Assembly (NCBI RefSeq): GCF_001625215.2
Contig: NC_030384.2
Coordinates: 38,846,390 to 38,910,389 of the forward strand
Direction: 5' to 3'
Source: Daucus carota subsp. sativus
Lineage: Eukaryota; Streptophyta; Magnoliopsida; Apiales; Apiaceae
Length of the DNA: 64,000 bases
Of this stretch, positions 34,720 through 47,250 are shown in pieces. The translations under genes and the position numbers were made by a program. How positions within the stretch are numbered: position 1 is the first letter of the stretch; each line of letters starts with the position of its first letter. The notes under the pieces were generated by a model that was not told the DNA's origin, did no database searches, and saw only the letters and a list, made by a program, of their open reading frames with translations.

Positions 34720-37525
34720 AATATATATGTATTCATGATTTGATCCAAGTTTTTTATTGGACAAGTAATTTTTTCAATAAAATATATTAGAGGGACAAAT
34801 TTATTGCAATAAAAATTAATTTACTATGACAATGTCTTTCTTAATAATATAAGACGTCCACATTTTAAAATCAAGAAACACACATGGATTAAGGACAGGC
34901 ACTGACTGGAAAGTCAATTTTGTGAACAGCTGGAACGTTAATTTTGTGACCGAACCTCAGATTTATTGTCAACAGACCAAAAGCTGATACACGCACATGA
35001 ACATGTAGTTGGTACATATTATTCATCCTCTCCGAACTCTGACGTTATTGTAAACTTCAACTTGACGTGCAAGCTAAATAAATCCCTTTTTAGTCGTCTG
35101 AAGTTGGACACTTTGAGAGTTTGAGTAGTTCTCTACCAAGACGTCCAGTACACAGAAACTACGAGGAGGTATTCTGCCGACCATTTTTATATTTTCTTTT
35201 TGACTTTTTATGGATGTATAAATGATTATCTTTGAATTTTCAATGAATGAATAAAGATCAATAGTTTTACTCATCAAATACATCTTTTTTATACACATTT
35301 TAATTATATTATGCATAAAAGTCAAAAGGAAGGATGCAGTAAGATATAATTTTTTATAATTGACAAAAAAGGTTAGATATTAATATTTCAAATATAAAAC
35401 TTTTATTTATAAAAAAAAGTTTAGAAAAATAAATTACTAAACTTGATCGATACACCTCAACCCAAAATCAACTCATCTAACTTGTCTATGGGGAAAGAGT
35501 ATAATCCTAAATTTATAATTACTTTTATAACATATGTAATTTTATATCTTTTGTTCATTGAATTCTATACATTATCTTTTTTGACATGTATTTAAGAATT
35601 ATTTAAGATACAGTTTTATATTTATTTAATTTTCCTTTTTCTGAATAAAAATTTGATATTTGACTTATTATTTAAAAAATAAAATTTTAGAAAAACATTA
35701 TAAAATCATATTTTATAAAAGTCTTCAAACATGTGCAAATATATATATTTTCCGCGGAGAGAATAATAGTTATCATAAGAATATTTAGTACTATCATCCA
35801 ATCAATCAGCCTGGATTAAATAAAAAGCAGGAGAAAAAGGGAAAATAGAAGAATCTCACGGATGCTGAACGGACGAGTATACAATTAAATCATGATATCA
35901 TATCAGCGGAAGAGACAAACACCAACTTGCTTATGTCTGCGCCATTTTGTAAATCTTCAAAGGGCTAGATTTGATTGTACCAAAAGTTGGATTCCTTTTC
36001 TTGTTGATCACATTTAATAATCTATGTTATCTACTTTTCGTGCATTAATCCCTTGGAAAAATGGGGTGCAATGCAGTACTGAAGCTGGAATATTTTGAGA
36101 CTTCATGAGTAAGTAAAGTGCGAGACAAAATGCATCGGATTTAATGGGAACAGCCTTGGACATTCTATTATTTTGATGGTGCAGAATAGAGAATAATGTA
36201 AAACAAATTATTATCTCATACCGAATGTTACAAGCATCTTATCCATCTCGTGCTAAATATCAGCAACAGCAAACAAGTAAATCATAGTGGTTCGTTCAGA
36301 TAAAGGTGCTGCTGGTTCGATAATGTGCTCGTGGGCACAATGCAATACGTCAATAGCGATATTGTCAATATTGTAAAATTACGCTTACTGACTCCGTTAA
36401 TCCCCGTCTCTAAACTCAACGGACCGGTCCTTTTTAGAAATTGTACTACTCTTTCGTTATGCCAGGAGTCCTATCTGGAATCAGATCAGCAACTACCTTG
36501 CATCTATTCTGTTTTTCCCCGTATGTGGCCGTAAATTCTCAAAAGTTCGCAACAATCTTTATAAATTCAGTTATAAATTACCAATTTAATGTAATAGTGA
36601 TATTTTTATAAATTAGAGAATAATTATCTATCATAGTTTCAATGCTAGATAGATAAATATTAATGAAGTTAAATAATTGGATGGTTTGAATCTGAGTTCC
36701 CTCCGAAATTGAGTTCTGCTTCATAAAATTAAGAAGGTTTCGAGATTTTATGAGAAGAAGTTTATCAAGATTATTATATTCTGACATTTCTTTTTACTCC
36801 AAAATCCATCTAAAAACTGTTATCTCTCACAACACAAAAGTTAAGTGGGGAATCATCATGATCAAATATTTTAAAAAATATTTAGTTAGAAATTGATCAA
36901 TTTAACTTACTAAAAATCGGAAGAGACTTTAATAAAACGGTTTATTAATATGTAATATTTGACAGAATTGAAACGTAAACAACTCTCGACACTGGCCAAA
37001 ACCAATTCCTTCAACCAGATTTATATCTTTGAATATTTTTGGGCTACAGGCCTACTACAGCTGCAGTTTGATATGCGACAAGTTTGCTTGCAAAATGCAA
37101 TAATATAGGCCTTGAAGATACGATTACCAAGGCCCACGTAACATCTCACCGCAATCCTTAACTAATGGTCAGCAGTCCAAATGACAAGCCCAACGGTTGA
37201 TCCCTTTCGCTTTCTTGTTTATACTGGACTCTGGGTAGTGTTTTCTCTGTGAACAAATTTTCAGATATTTTTAAATTTTACAAATTATAATCTCAAAATT
37301 ATATTTTTAAACCCAAAAAGGGCGTAATCTTGGTCAAAAGTTGCGTACTGTAAAGCATACAACACTTACAAACAACCCGATCAGTGGAAAAAATAAAAGA
37401 AATTAAAGAGTCGAAATTTAAAAAACGGTTACTATCACTCTAAACTGGCGTTCTGCAAAACAGACCAAACAAACATCGTCTTAAAACACCCACACAACAC
37501 ATCATCTTCATCTGGGTTAGCTTCA
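34720..37525. other. Intergenic region before the EMB8-like pair
   Basis: AT-rich, with no recognised gene or transposon. The last about 150 bp should hold the promoter and leader of the first EMB8-like gene, but I see no clear TATA box there. Confidence 0.4.
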
Positions 37526-40500
37526 ATGGAGGTCTGTTCCCAAATTAATGGCTACAAACTCCTTCTTAAGGCGCTTATTATGATACCCATCTCGCATTAT
37601 GTTGTGGGGCTGTTGTGTGTATTGATTATTTTCTTGTACAATTTCTTGGAGTTTCATTTTCTTGATCATCTTTTTAATGGAGGGTGTTGGGTTAAACTCA
37701 CTTATCTTCCGGGTTCGGAGCTCCATCAAGCTGTTATCTCCAAGTGCAAACTTCTTCATGGCAGGTAACCATTTATTAATGAATTATGTATTGAACTGTT
37801 TTTTTCTTTTTTGTTGCCATGCTTATAAGTATCAATGTTATTATGTAGCGTACAACACGAGTGAAGTGACCATTTTTTTATTTAATAGAAATTTTTTATA
37901 TGTGTGAGGTTCTTGATATAAGGTGTTTGCAGCTCAGTTTGTTTACTGTGATTTTGTGTTGTTATTTTTTTAAAATTGTCTCGATGTATAAATGTGTTAG
38001 GCTTAGCTGGAGAACAGGAAGAACACAATTCTTGTTACTTAAAATTGGCGGCATTTATTGGGAAAAATTAACGTCTTTCTGTGAAAGAGAGACTGTTAGA
38101 AAATATTAGCAACAAATATTACATATAATAACAGACTTATTAGTAACAACATTGATCCTCATTCAAACTCAAGCCTATATGGCTATCGACGTTATCCATG
38201 AAAAGAGGCTGTGACTAACCCTCTACTCCTTGCAACAGGGTTTGGGTTTCTCAGATAGGATGTGCTTCATTTGGTTTAGTTATTTTAGTTAATTATACTC
38301 TTTTTATTAGAATTTTTTTCCAGAGGTATAATATAACAAATGTTGACTTATTTGTGTATTGAGACACTATTGTTTTAAATTTGTTCGCCCAGAATCAAAA
38401 TTTTCAAGAACTACCTGTAGGCTGCGCATTTGCTATAAGTCATTGTTGTATCATCAGTTGCTATATCTGAGTAGTTATTGTATAAGCTTGAATTAATTTT
38501 TTTGTATATGACTGAATATATAATTGAATCTATCTGTTGTTGTTTCTAAACTTAATATTTCAGTACTTTTTTTAGTCTATAACAATGACTTCTTGGAGTA
38601 TAGAGGATGTACAATTGTGAATATATTAAATACTTCTTATTTCTTATACACAAACCATTTATTATAAATGACACCAGAGCAACTTAGTTGACCACAGGAG
38701 TCATGTTAGGATCTAAGTCGCATTACATAATTGTTTATAATATGATAGGAACAATCAAGTTGGGAAACAATAAACAAAGGTAATAGTCTAATAGATTCTG
38801 AAGTGAACTTCAGAAATTTTGAGCAATGTGTAAGATAGTAACTCTCACTATTTTGCACAGAAGTGTAAATATGTGAATAGGCTTATTCAACTGATTGCGT
38901 TTATTTTGCTACATTGGTTCTTCATTTGAACAGGTACTCTGCAACACCTTGGCTAGCTAGTCCACACTTGCAAACAATACTTTTGCCTTATGCATGTAAA
39001 CCTCCTGCCTTCACCTACAGAAGGTACTCCATGCCATAAACTTCTAAGTATACATTACAAGAGCAAGAAGTAAAATTATTTTGATTGTTATTATACATCT
39101 GCCAGTTTAATATTAACTAGATGTAAAATTTATTAGGATTTTCTAATTTGTTGAAAATAAATTTATGGAGAGACACCAGTAGTCGTCACTGTTAATGTTA
39201 AGATAAAGATAAACTTCACGTTTTCCTTTGTGCTAAAATCCTTCTGTATTTTATTACAGAGAAATATTTCACTCATCTGATGGTGGAAGTTTTGCTCTAG
39301 ATTGGCTACTGAGTTCAGATGGTATGACATAAATTCTGGTGTCCTCAACATAAAGTACCATTTGTCATACGCATGCTCACAGTTATTTGCGTGAAAATTT
39401 GGTGGTTACATTATAAGCAAATGCATCTATTTATCATTCCAAACTATTTATAAGTATGTCCTTGCATTGCATATTAGTCTGTCATTTGTCATCTTTCCTG
39501 TATATAAACCTTCTTCCTGGGTAATGTTACGCATCTATCCACAAACAGATATATATATATATATATTCAGTGTAAAGATGCAAAAAGATATGATGAAAAA
39601 TATCATTGAAACAACATCATTTGTATTTAACCAAGCTTATCTTTGGTGTCTGATGTGTGTGTGCAAAAGAAAGTAAAAGGATTACTTACTCTCATATTTA
39701 TTGAATATGGCATGCTTTAGGAAATAGTATTACTATGGAAAGTTCATATAAATTTACTATATATTTGACATAAGATGTCCAACAAAGATTGTCTGAGTGC
39801 ACAAAGAAAGATGTTTAAACATAGTTCTTCTTGGCTACTAGAGGTAGTATTGATTGGTAATCCATTGGATAAGTAGGTGAGCACCCAAAAATAAGAATTT
39901 ATATACAAATTGCTGACACTGAGACAACGCTAGTTATAATACAAAGAAACACTGATGTTGGTTGAAATACAGAAAACATTACTTGTGAGTTGTATATGGA
40001 AAACAAATTTTAGTGGCACTACTTCTTTTTGTTTTGCTATACTTTTCCTTAGTGAACACCTGTCATTACAAGCTGAAGCAAAGTCCAAGACTCACACTTC
40101 TCCCTACAGACTATCTTTTCTGCTCTTGACAAGCAGCATCCATGAAATGTTTATTACTCTTTTCCTTATCTTATAATTTTATGTATAGATGTATACATAT
40201 TATGGTACACACACTTGGGGGGCGGGGGGTTGATGGACCCTGCAGAACCCACTGGATCCATCTCTGAATGCAAGTCTCACAAATGCCCATCCTAATATAT
40301 TCTCTGTATCGGCGTACTTTTGGTCAGACGAATTTTCTCTGAACAAATGAGAAACTCCTGTGCTATCTATCTGTCATTCTTTATCTGGATACTGATTCTT
40401 ACGGCTTTCCTCAAAGTAACTGCTTTTGATGGCTAAGAGTAATATTGACCACTAGAAAACAGATTTATAAAGCGACACAGGAAATGGTAAGTTAGGTGCA

Positions 40501-43500
40501 TAATTAAGTCCCTTAATTTCGAATAGTTAAAAATTTAGAATATCTACATTAGTGTAATCAAACCTGTAGTAGAATTAAGGTATCCTCGTACATCTGATCT
40601 TAAAAATAATTAGGACCAAAATTTGTGGAAATCTGATGTAGAGATAGTGTAGCAGAGAGTTTGTCCCAATATTTTTTTTTTTAAAAAGTAGATTTTCAAG
40701 ATAATTATATCCGAATTGTCACGCGAATCCTTTCCAATGACAAAGTCTGAAACCTGATTTCTCGAAACTTCTCATTGTATCCCCCCAACCCCAACCCAAG
40801 TAGACCGTAAAAAAAAAGGGACAAACTTTATTGGATGATGTTGATACAGTTATACCTAGTTTGAGCAAGAGAATAGACGATAAAGATTCTGGATCTAAGA
40901 AATCAGTGTTTTGAGTTTATACATATTGTCTTTTTTCTTCATGAATGTATTTATGCATAACCAGAGACTTGAGAAGAAAGTGAGAGTCTAGCGGTGTGAA
41001 AAAAGATCTAGCCATCAAAAACCTGAGCAGAGCTATTGTATTAGGAAACCGACATTAGACAATATCACCCAAGAGATTTAAGGGTATGAACTATAAAGCA
41101 CAAAAAAGTGAACAATCTGGACATTGAAATCTGATATTAAATATAAACGCCAATATTAACGAGTAGAGTGAATGTAATATGATTTTCTACTCCATGAGAT
41201 TGTACAGTTAAAGATAAGTCAATTGCAAGTGTGTTATACTCATTCTGTCATTCACGATAAAGGTCTATAAAGGAAAAGCAAAGAAAATATCATATATATA
41301 TATGTAGGCAAGTGCTCAGATACAAACTCCTTACAGTACAAACGTACAAACAATCACTAAATGTGTTGAACAGAATCACTAAATGTTAAAAAAAGAATCA
41401 CTAAATTTTTACTTCCCTTGCACTTCACAATTTCAGACTTTTATACAGACTTTCTGACAACTATTGTCAAGAAAAAGATTTTGAGTTCCTATAACTTATC
41501 ATGGGTCTTTTCTCAGGATATGTATACTAAGAAATTTGTCACCATAACTGGTGTACCTTATGAAATTTTCTTTTTGTTTGCAGTTCTAGGAAGTTCAGCA
41601 AACAAGAATGCTGATATTTCAAAGAACAGTACCACCCCGATTGTGGTAGTGGTTCCGGGACTAACAAGTGATTCCTCTGCTCCAGTAAGTCTATAGACAA
41701 GTAATATTGGATAAATTATTGCTTTTTGAAATTATTATGATATAGGTTTATACTTGGCATGCAAATGTTAAACTTGGTCTCACTACTTCATAGAATATTT
41801 AGAATTTTAGCCTGCCTTTCTAATCTGCTCAAAGAATCCAATTTCAACATAACTTATAGAATCCGTCAACACTTTCAAATAATTTATATGTATACACATA
41901 TATTTGTAAGGCTAGTCCAAAATTTAGTTTTCATTTGGTAAATGAATTTGGAGAGTTATAAAGTCGCAGGAATTTTGTAATGTTTACATTTCTGCTGTGG
42001 ACAAAGCTAATCTGAACATGGTTTTGATGTGAATGTTTGCAGTATGTAAGGTCTCTTTCACTCGATTCAGCTAAACAAGGATGGAATGTTGTGGTTTGTA
42101 ATCACCGAGGAATGTGTGGTATCTCATTTACTGTAAGTGGTGCACATTCTTTCAACAAATATCAATTGGTTCTTAATTCAAGATACAAAGATTCACTGTG
42201 ATTTACTTGGAAACATCGAGAATTCAAAGCCACCAAGTTGAGAGGGAGGGACCTTGTTTCTCAATCTTCCAATACAGAAATTCGTTTAAGAAAGATTATA
42301 CAGCTTTACTGGAAGTCTCTTCTTCATAATACACATTACAATTGAATAACATCATACAATGATTACATAAATATGAGTAAAATTTTGTTCATGATAAGTG
42401 TGGCATGTTTGTGACATGATAATTGTCTCTAGCAAGAGCATTTTCATGACTTCATTTTTCATATTCTCAATCAAAACGAAATTGCTTAACATCAGCATGC
42501 TTGATATCATACACAAATTATAGTGACCTATGTTTATTGCAGTCTAGTTACTTCTACAATGCTGGAAAGACTAAGGATTTAAGAGACGTCCTCAACTATC
42601 TAGTTGGCAGTTACCCCATGGCTCCAATATTTCTCGTTGGAACTAGTATTGGTGCCAACATTGTGGTATATTGACTGATCTACAGAATTTGTTTTCAGTT
42701 GGCATTTTAATATGAATTTTGTGCACACAAGCTCTCACCATTATTTTCAGTTTGTCACACAGTAATAAATTTATCACAAAAGCTCACTACTTAACATCCT
42801 TCCTCTTTATCAAGCAAGTAACTAACAATTACAGCTCAGCTATTAAATGTATCTGTGTTTTACTTTGTTATGAGTGGTAATTAGAGCTCCAACCTTGTAA
42901 AACAAGCAATTTAGTGCAATAGTCTATTACCGTCTGTGTAATTCTTATTGGTCTTTGCAAGTCATTCAAGTGTAATACATTGACATACATGTATGTATTC
43001 AAATTCTTACCATCAGGGAAAATATCTTGGAGAAGATGGGGATAAATGCCCAGTTGCTGGTGCTGCTGTTATATGCGGTCCATGGGACCTTTTGGTTAGT
43101 TATTTATCTGAGATGGATCTTGGAGCAATGTTCAACTTTCAAGTGTAATTATATAAAGGACGTCTACCTAAGACATGTTAAATAATGTAGAAAGAATTCA
43201 AAGAATCCGTACTAATATATATCTTTGTTATAGTCATATTTGCCGTTGGTCTATAAAATCAGAACCTTTACAAGCATCTGATTCTAATGTGTAGCAAATG
43301 TACATTTCTCGCTTCAGTTATCACTTCCATATTATGCTTATAGTAAGTACAACTTCTACTTCTTTCCCAGATTTGCTCCAGATTCTTAGGACGGGGACTT
43401 GTCCAAAGGGTTTATGACAGAGCTCTTGCTATTGGACTCAAGAGTTATGCACAATTGTATGTATTCAGAACCTACCTAAATATTTGCAACAATATAATTT

Positions 43501-46203
43501 TTTTAGTGTGACATTTTAGATATTTGAACTTTATTTCCAAAGCTGAGCTCCAATTTTACTCTTAAGTGTTTCAATTACGTGGAGTTCATGCAATATATAG
43601 CTGGCGGTAGTTTACTAAATCAAAAAAATTGTCCACTTACCGCAGAAATAAGGCCAACTACGTCAAATATGCTGATTGGGAAGGCATCTTAAAGGTTGGC
43701 TCATATCATAACCTATAATTTTGAATATATGTAGTTTGTTCAACAGAGGTTGTAGAGTTAATTAGTCACTTTCCATTAACAATATCAACTGTAGGTGCTA
43801 TAAAAGAAAATATGAACTGTAATCATATCCTCTTGATGAACAGTTATTTGGAACTGAAAAAACATAATGATTCCACAAATTGATTTTGTTATGATCGGAT
43901 TATATAGAGAATTTCTTTCATATTGTGCTTGATTCTACATCATTGTTGTTTTAATTATTTAATATACAAATTTTATTGTATGCAAGTCATGTTGCTTTGG
44001 ACCTTAAGTTTTTTGTTGACTTTACCTTATAGTACTTTTGCGCTTCAAGTCACTACTGCAATGGTCTTCCTTCTTAAACTTTGAGAGGCCTGTTGAATTT
44101 GTTAGGTTTTGTCCTAGTGACCTCTTTTAATATCTTCAACAGACATTCTGATGACAGTTTCCGTAGTATTGACATCTAGTTTCCTAAATACAAAATGTCA
44201 TCATTAGAAACTCTCTTTTTATGGAAAGAGATATCTCGGTATCTAAATTTGATATCTAAAATCTAGATAAATCTTAGATGACTTGCACAACTGTCGTTTG
44301 AAGCTTAATTGTAGGTGGCACGGCTTTTAGAGACTTCCAGTTTTCCATTCTGACTAAATTTTGTGTTCATTCAATCCCTGTGCTTGTCCAGTCGCGTATT
44401 CTTCGGGAATTTGATACGAGTGCAACCTGCGCTGTTGACAAAATTGAGGTAGTAAGCTCCATTCCTTCATTTTCTGCTGAAATAGGCACAGACACACACA
44501 GTAACGTTCTATTTCATGCTCCCATGATAACATATTATCTTTTTAAGACTGCGGACACTTACTACAGGTGGTCTAGCTGTGCTTCTTATGTGAAAGGTGT
44601 ATCAGTCCCTCTACTCTCTATAAGTTCTATGGATGATCCAGTTTGTACTGCAGAAGCTATACCTTGGGATGAGTGCAGGTAAAGCTGCTGCACTTTAATT
44701 TTCTGACTGCTCAGTTCCATTACTTCATTACAATCCAGTAACTGACCTAGTACTGATCTACCACCTTCGCAGAGCAAATAAAAACGTTGTTCTTGCTACC
44801 ACAAAACATGGTGGGCATCTTGGATATTTTGAAGGATTAACAGCATCCAGCCTGTGGTAAGTAATAATTCCTTAACCTTCTACTTTATTTCTGGCAATCT
44901 TTAAAGAAACTTTTCACAGCTCTGGAAATCACTAATCTTCATTTAGTTATAAGGCTTCGTTTGTGTAATTATCATAATATGAGGTGTATTTAGAGTCTCA
45001 CAGCATGTCTACATATTAACTTTAGGTTATGCTTTAAGTTACGTAGGGTTAATAAAAATGTTTTTCTTGCTATCACAAAACATGGTAGGCATCTTGGATA
45101 ATTTGAAGGAGTAACAGCATCCAGCCTGTGGTATAATATTTTCCTTAGCCTTCCATTCTGTATCTGGCAATCTTTTTTTTGTATAGATCCCCTTTCTTTG
45201 ATTCCCTAAACTACTTGAGAAATACCAAGCAAAAGAAATATGTGTCTGGGTCCTTGACAATTGATGCAACCATCTTTGAGCGGGTTTTTTCCGCCACAAG
45301 CTTTAACCCTAAATATTTTATGTGAATACAGGGCTTATGAGCGCTTTAATTACGCTTTCTAGGGTTTTTGTGTTTTAGCAGAAAAATATATGGTTGTCAG
45401 TACCAGCTTTACTCACTCTGTTCCTAAATTGTTTTGATTTTTTATACTCAAGTTTGGGAAGAAAACATAGTCAGTTTTCATATAAAATTTAAAAAATTAT
45501 ATGAAATAAAAGTTTAGAATTTAGAATGTTATTTATATTATATATGAATATGATTTTTTTTGCCCCTCCAAGTAGGTGGAAAAAAGCTAAAGCTGACTAA
45601 TATTTAGGAGCGGAGAGAGAGTCGCGGTACTTCAATGTTGATATAGAAGAAAATTGTTTAGATTGTTTAAGATATACTGTAACTAGGACCTTGGTAGCTC
45701 ACCAGTATAATTTATATTTCCAACCATATGCATTATGCTGGCGTAAGTTATGTTCGGAAACTTTTACTTGTTGAAATATATGTAATGGGCATGGCTAAAT
45801 AGGTAGTCTTGCTGTTTCTTCTTCAGGTGGGTGAGGACAGTCAATGAATTCTTTGGTGTTCTTCATTCTAGTCCTCTTGTCCATAAACAAAAGGTATCGG
45901 GTTCAAACTGTTCTCTTTAGGAATACATTTGATAATAGAAGTATTATATCAATGTCATGTTTATTGTAAAAGTAACAAAATTTAGTAACTGATAGGCCTA
46001 GCTCTTAGAAACATCATGTACTGCCAATTCCAGTTCAGTCAATTTAAGCCTGGTTCTGAAAGATGTACCTTACTCTCAGAAAAATGTATAATTTTGTAGA
46101 TCACTAAATTTCTCATGTTATATATTGTCATTCCTACTCTGTGCAGGTACAATCACATGAAGAGTGTACCTCCGAGAATTCAAAATCTAGTGACAGTACA
46201 TAG
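37526..46203 (+). CDS. EMB8-like alpha/beta hydrolase, copy A
   Basis: Fourteen exons: 37526-37764, 38934-39023, 39260-39321, 41584-41684, 42043-42132, 42543-42665, 43017-43094, 43371-43456, 43646-43694, 44392-44448, 44548-44678, 44773-44856, 45827-45893, 46147-46203. All junctions are GT/AG with consistent phase, for 437 aa. The family is the embryogenesis-associated EMB8/ABHD1-3 group of membrane-anchored serine hydrolases (esterase or phospholipase type; substrate unknown). Residues about 12-40 form an N-terminal membrane helix. VVVVPGLTSDS is the oxyanion region, GTSIG carries nucleophile Ser229, MDDP (354/355) the acid, and HGGHLG the His384. The conserved RGMGG loop reads RGMCG here. 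Large introns contrast with the compact paralogue downstream. Intron 12 contains a decayed copy of exon 12. The tail is short, ending SSDST. Confidence 0.92.
45047..45130 (+). pseudogene. Decayed duplicate of EMB8-like exon 12 (pseudo-exon)
   Basis: 84 nt, exactly the length of exon 12 (44773-44856), preceded by AG and followed by GT. About 43 bp of the following intron (through CTGGCAATCT) are also duplicated. The translation reads NKNVFLAITKHGRHLG then TAA then FEGVTASSL. The catalytic-loop GGH has become GRH and a stop is in frame. It uses EGVTASS, as in copy B, where exon 12 of copy A has EGLTASS. Confidence 0.85.
45412..45621. mobile_element. Degenerate Stowaway-type MITE in intron 12 of copy A
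   Basis: TA then CTCACTCTGTTCCTAAATTG at the left, and ATTTAGGAGCGGAGAGAGAG at the right as an imperfect inverted copy. The right TA is lost. Confidence 0.5.
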
Positions 46204-47250
46204 GAGAATACAAAAGACGAGTGGAAAAATATGACTTGCAGAACGACTTGAAGTTCCAAGTGAAGAGACGCTGAAAGATAACGTAGTAGATATGTGACAT
46301 TAATGTTCTATAATCTTTGTCAGAGGAAGCTGGCATGCTGGAAATTGTCTTCCTAGTGTCGCTCCACCGTGATAAATTGACAGTTATTATTGCTCAACTG
46401 GTACAGAGGTGAAAGCCTCTCTTTATATTAATAAACAGCAGTATAGTGCTCAACTTATATTGGAGGATTATGATATGTACGCACTGCATGTGTTGTATAT
46501 AATTCTCTTTAAGAATTGTCAGTTTTTTCACCCACCATTCATGCACTGACTTGATTATTCATAATGGTATGGTCTCTATATTTTCGCTATAACAAGGCCT
46601 TAGTGTTGAATTTCATGAGACAAAATATATGAGAAAATCTGGCGGAGGTCTATAGTTCAACTGTTCAGGCCGGCTACGTAATACAATAACCGCAAACATT
46701 TTAGCGAAATTTGTTAAATAATTTTTTGAAAAGCTCTGAGAAAAACAGTGTCTGCATTCTGAAAAGAGGGAGCAATGTGGTGGGTGAGCCTGACTTCGAC
46801 TCTCACTCTCACTTATACCGAGATTTGTTAGAACACATACTAATTTGCAAGAACGAGATTATTCGCAATTGCGGCTTATTAGTTGCGCCTAAACCAGAAT
46901 CTACTTGGGTTCTTTAAGTAGGTCCTCCTGTGAGCTTGAGACTTGTGTCTTTCTAGTCCACCAAGCTCAGCGCCCGCCAGGCCGTCGCTATGAGCAGCTC
47001 GCCACACTTGACTCTCCTCCTATTTCTCATTTCTATAATGCGTAATGCATTGTCTGTCTCCGCATCAAATATATAAAAAATATTCAACTTTCCCACGTGT
47101 TTAATGTAAGTGATCATCATTTTGGCTGTCTTGTTGCACTACCACTGTCAGTATATAAAACTCCATCAACACATCCTCTACTTACTTTCTTTTCCTACTT
47201 CAGCAACAACCCAATTTTTTTTTCATATTTTTCTATCTGGTTCTTCTTCA
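46204..47250. other. Spacer between the two EMB8-like genes
   Basis: 3' UTR of copy A (to about 46450), then a GC-richer patch at about 46770-46990 that may be a decayed repeat (GGTGGGTGAGCCTGACTTCG is weakly tRNA/SINE B-box-like), then the promoter of copy B. An upstream in-frame ATG at 47110 lies before the TATA box and is not the start. Confidence 0.45.
47152..47159 (+). promoter_or_regulatory. TATA box of EMB8-like copy B
   Basis: TATATAAA about 92 bp before the chosen ATG (47251). It excludes the upstream in-frame ATG at 47110 as start. Confidence 0.55.

Noticed and set aside
34720..37525. Searched for a gene in the stretch before the EMB8-like pair
   Set aside because: Only short AT-rich frames without motifs or plausible splice chains.
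37523..37759. Minus-strand frame over EMB8-like exon 1 (also 47248-47502)
   Set aside because: Antisense shadows conserved only because the two paralogous exons are similar.
46770..46990. Possible tRNA or SINE (TTCGACTCTC box-B-like)
   Set aside because: No box A at the right distance and no cloverleaf could be drawn.
47110..47250. Upstream in-frame ATG for EMB8-like copy B (47110)
   Set aside because: It precedes a TATA box at 47152; the paralogue starts at the position matching 47251.
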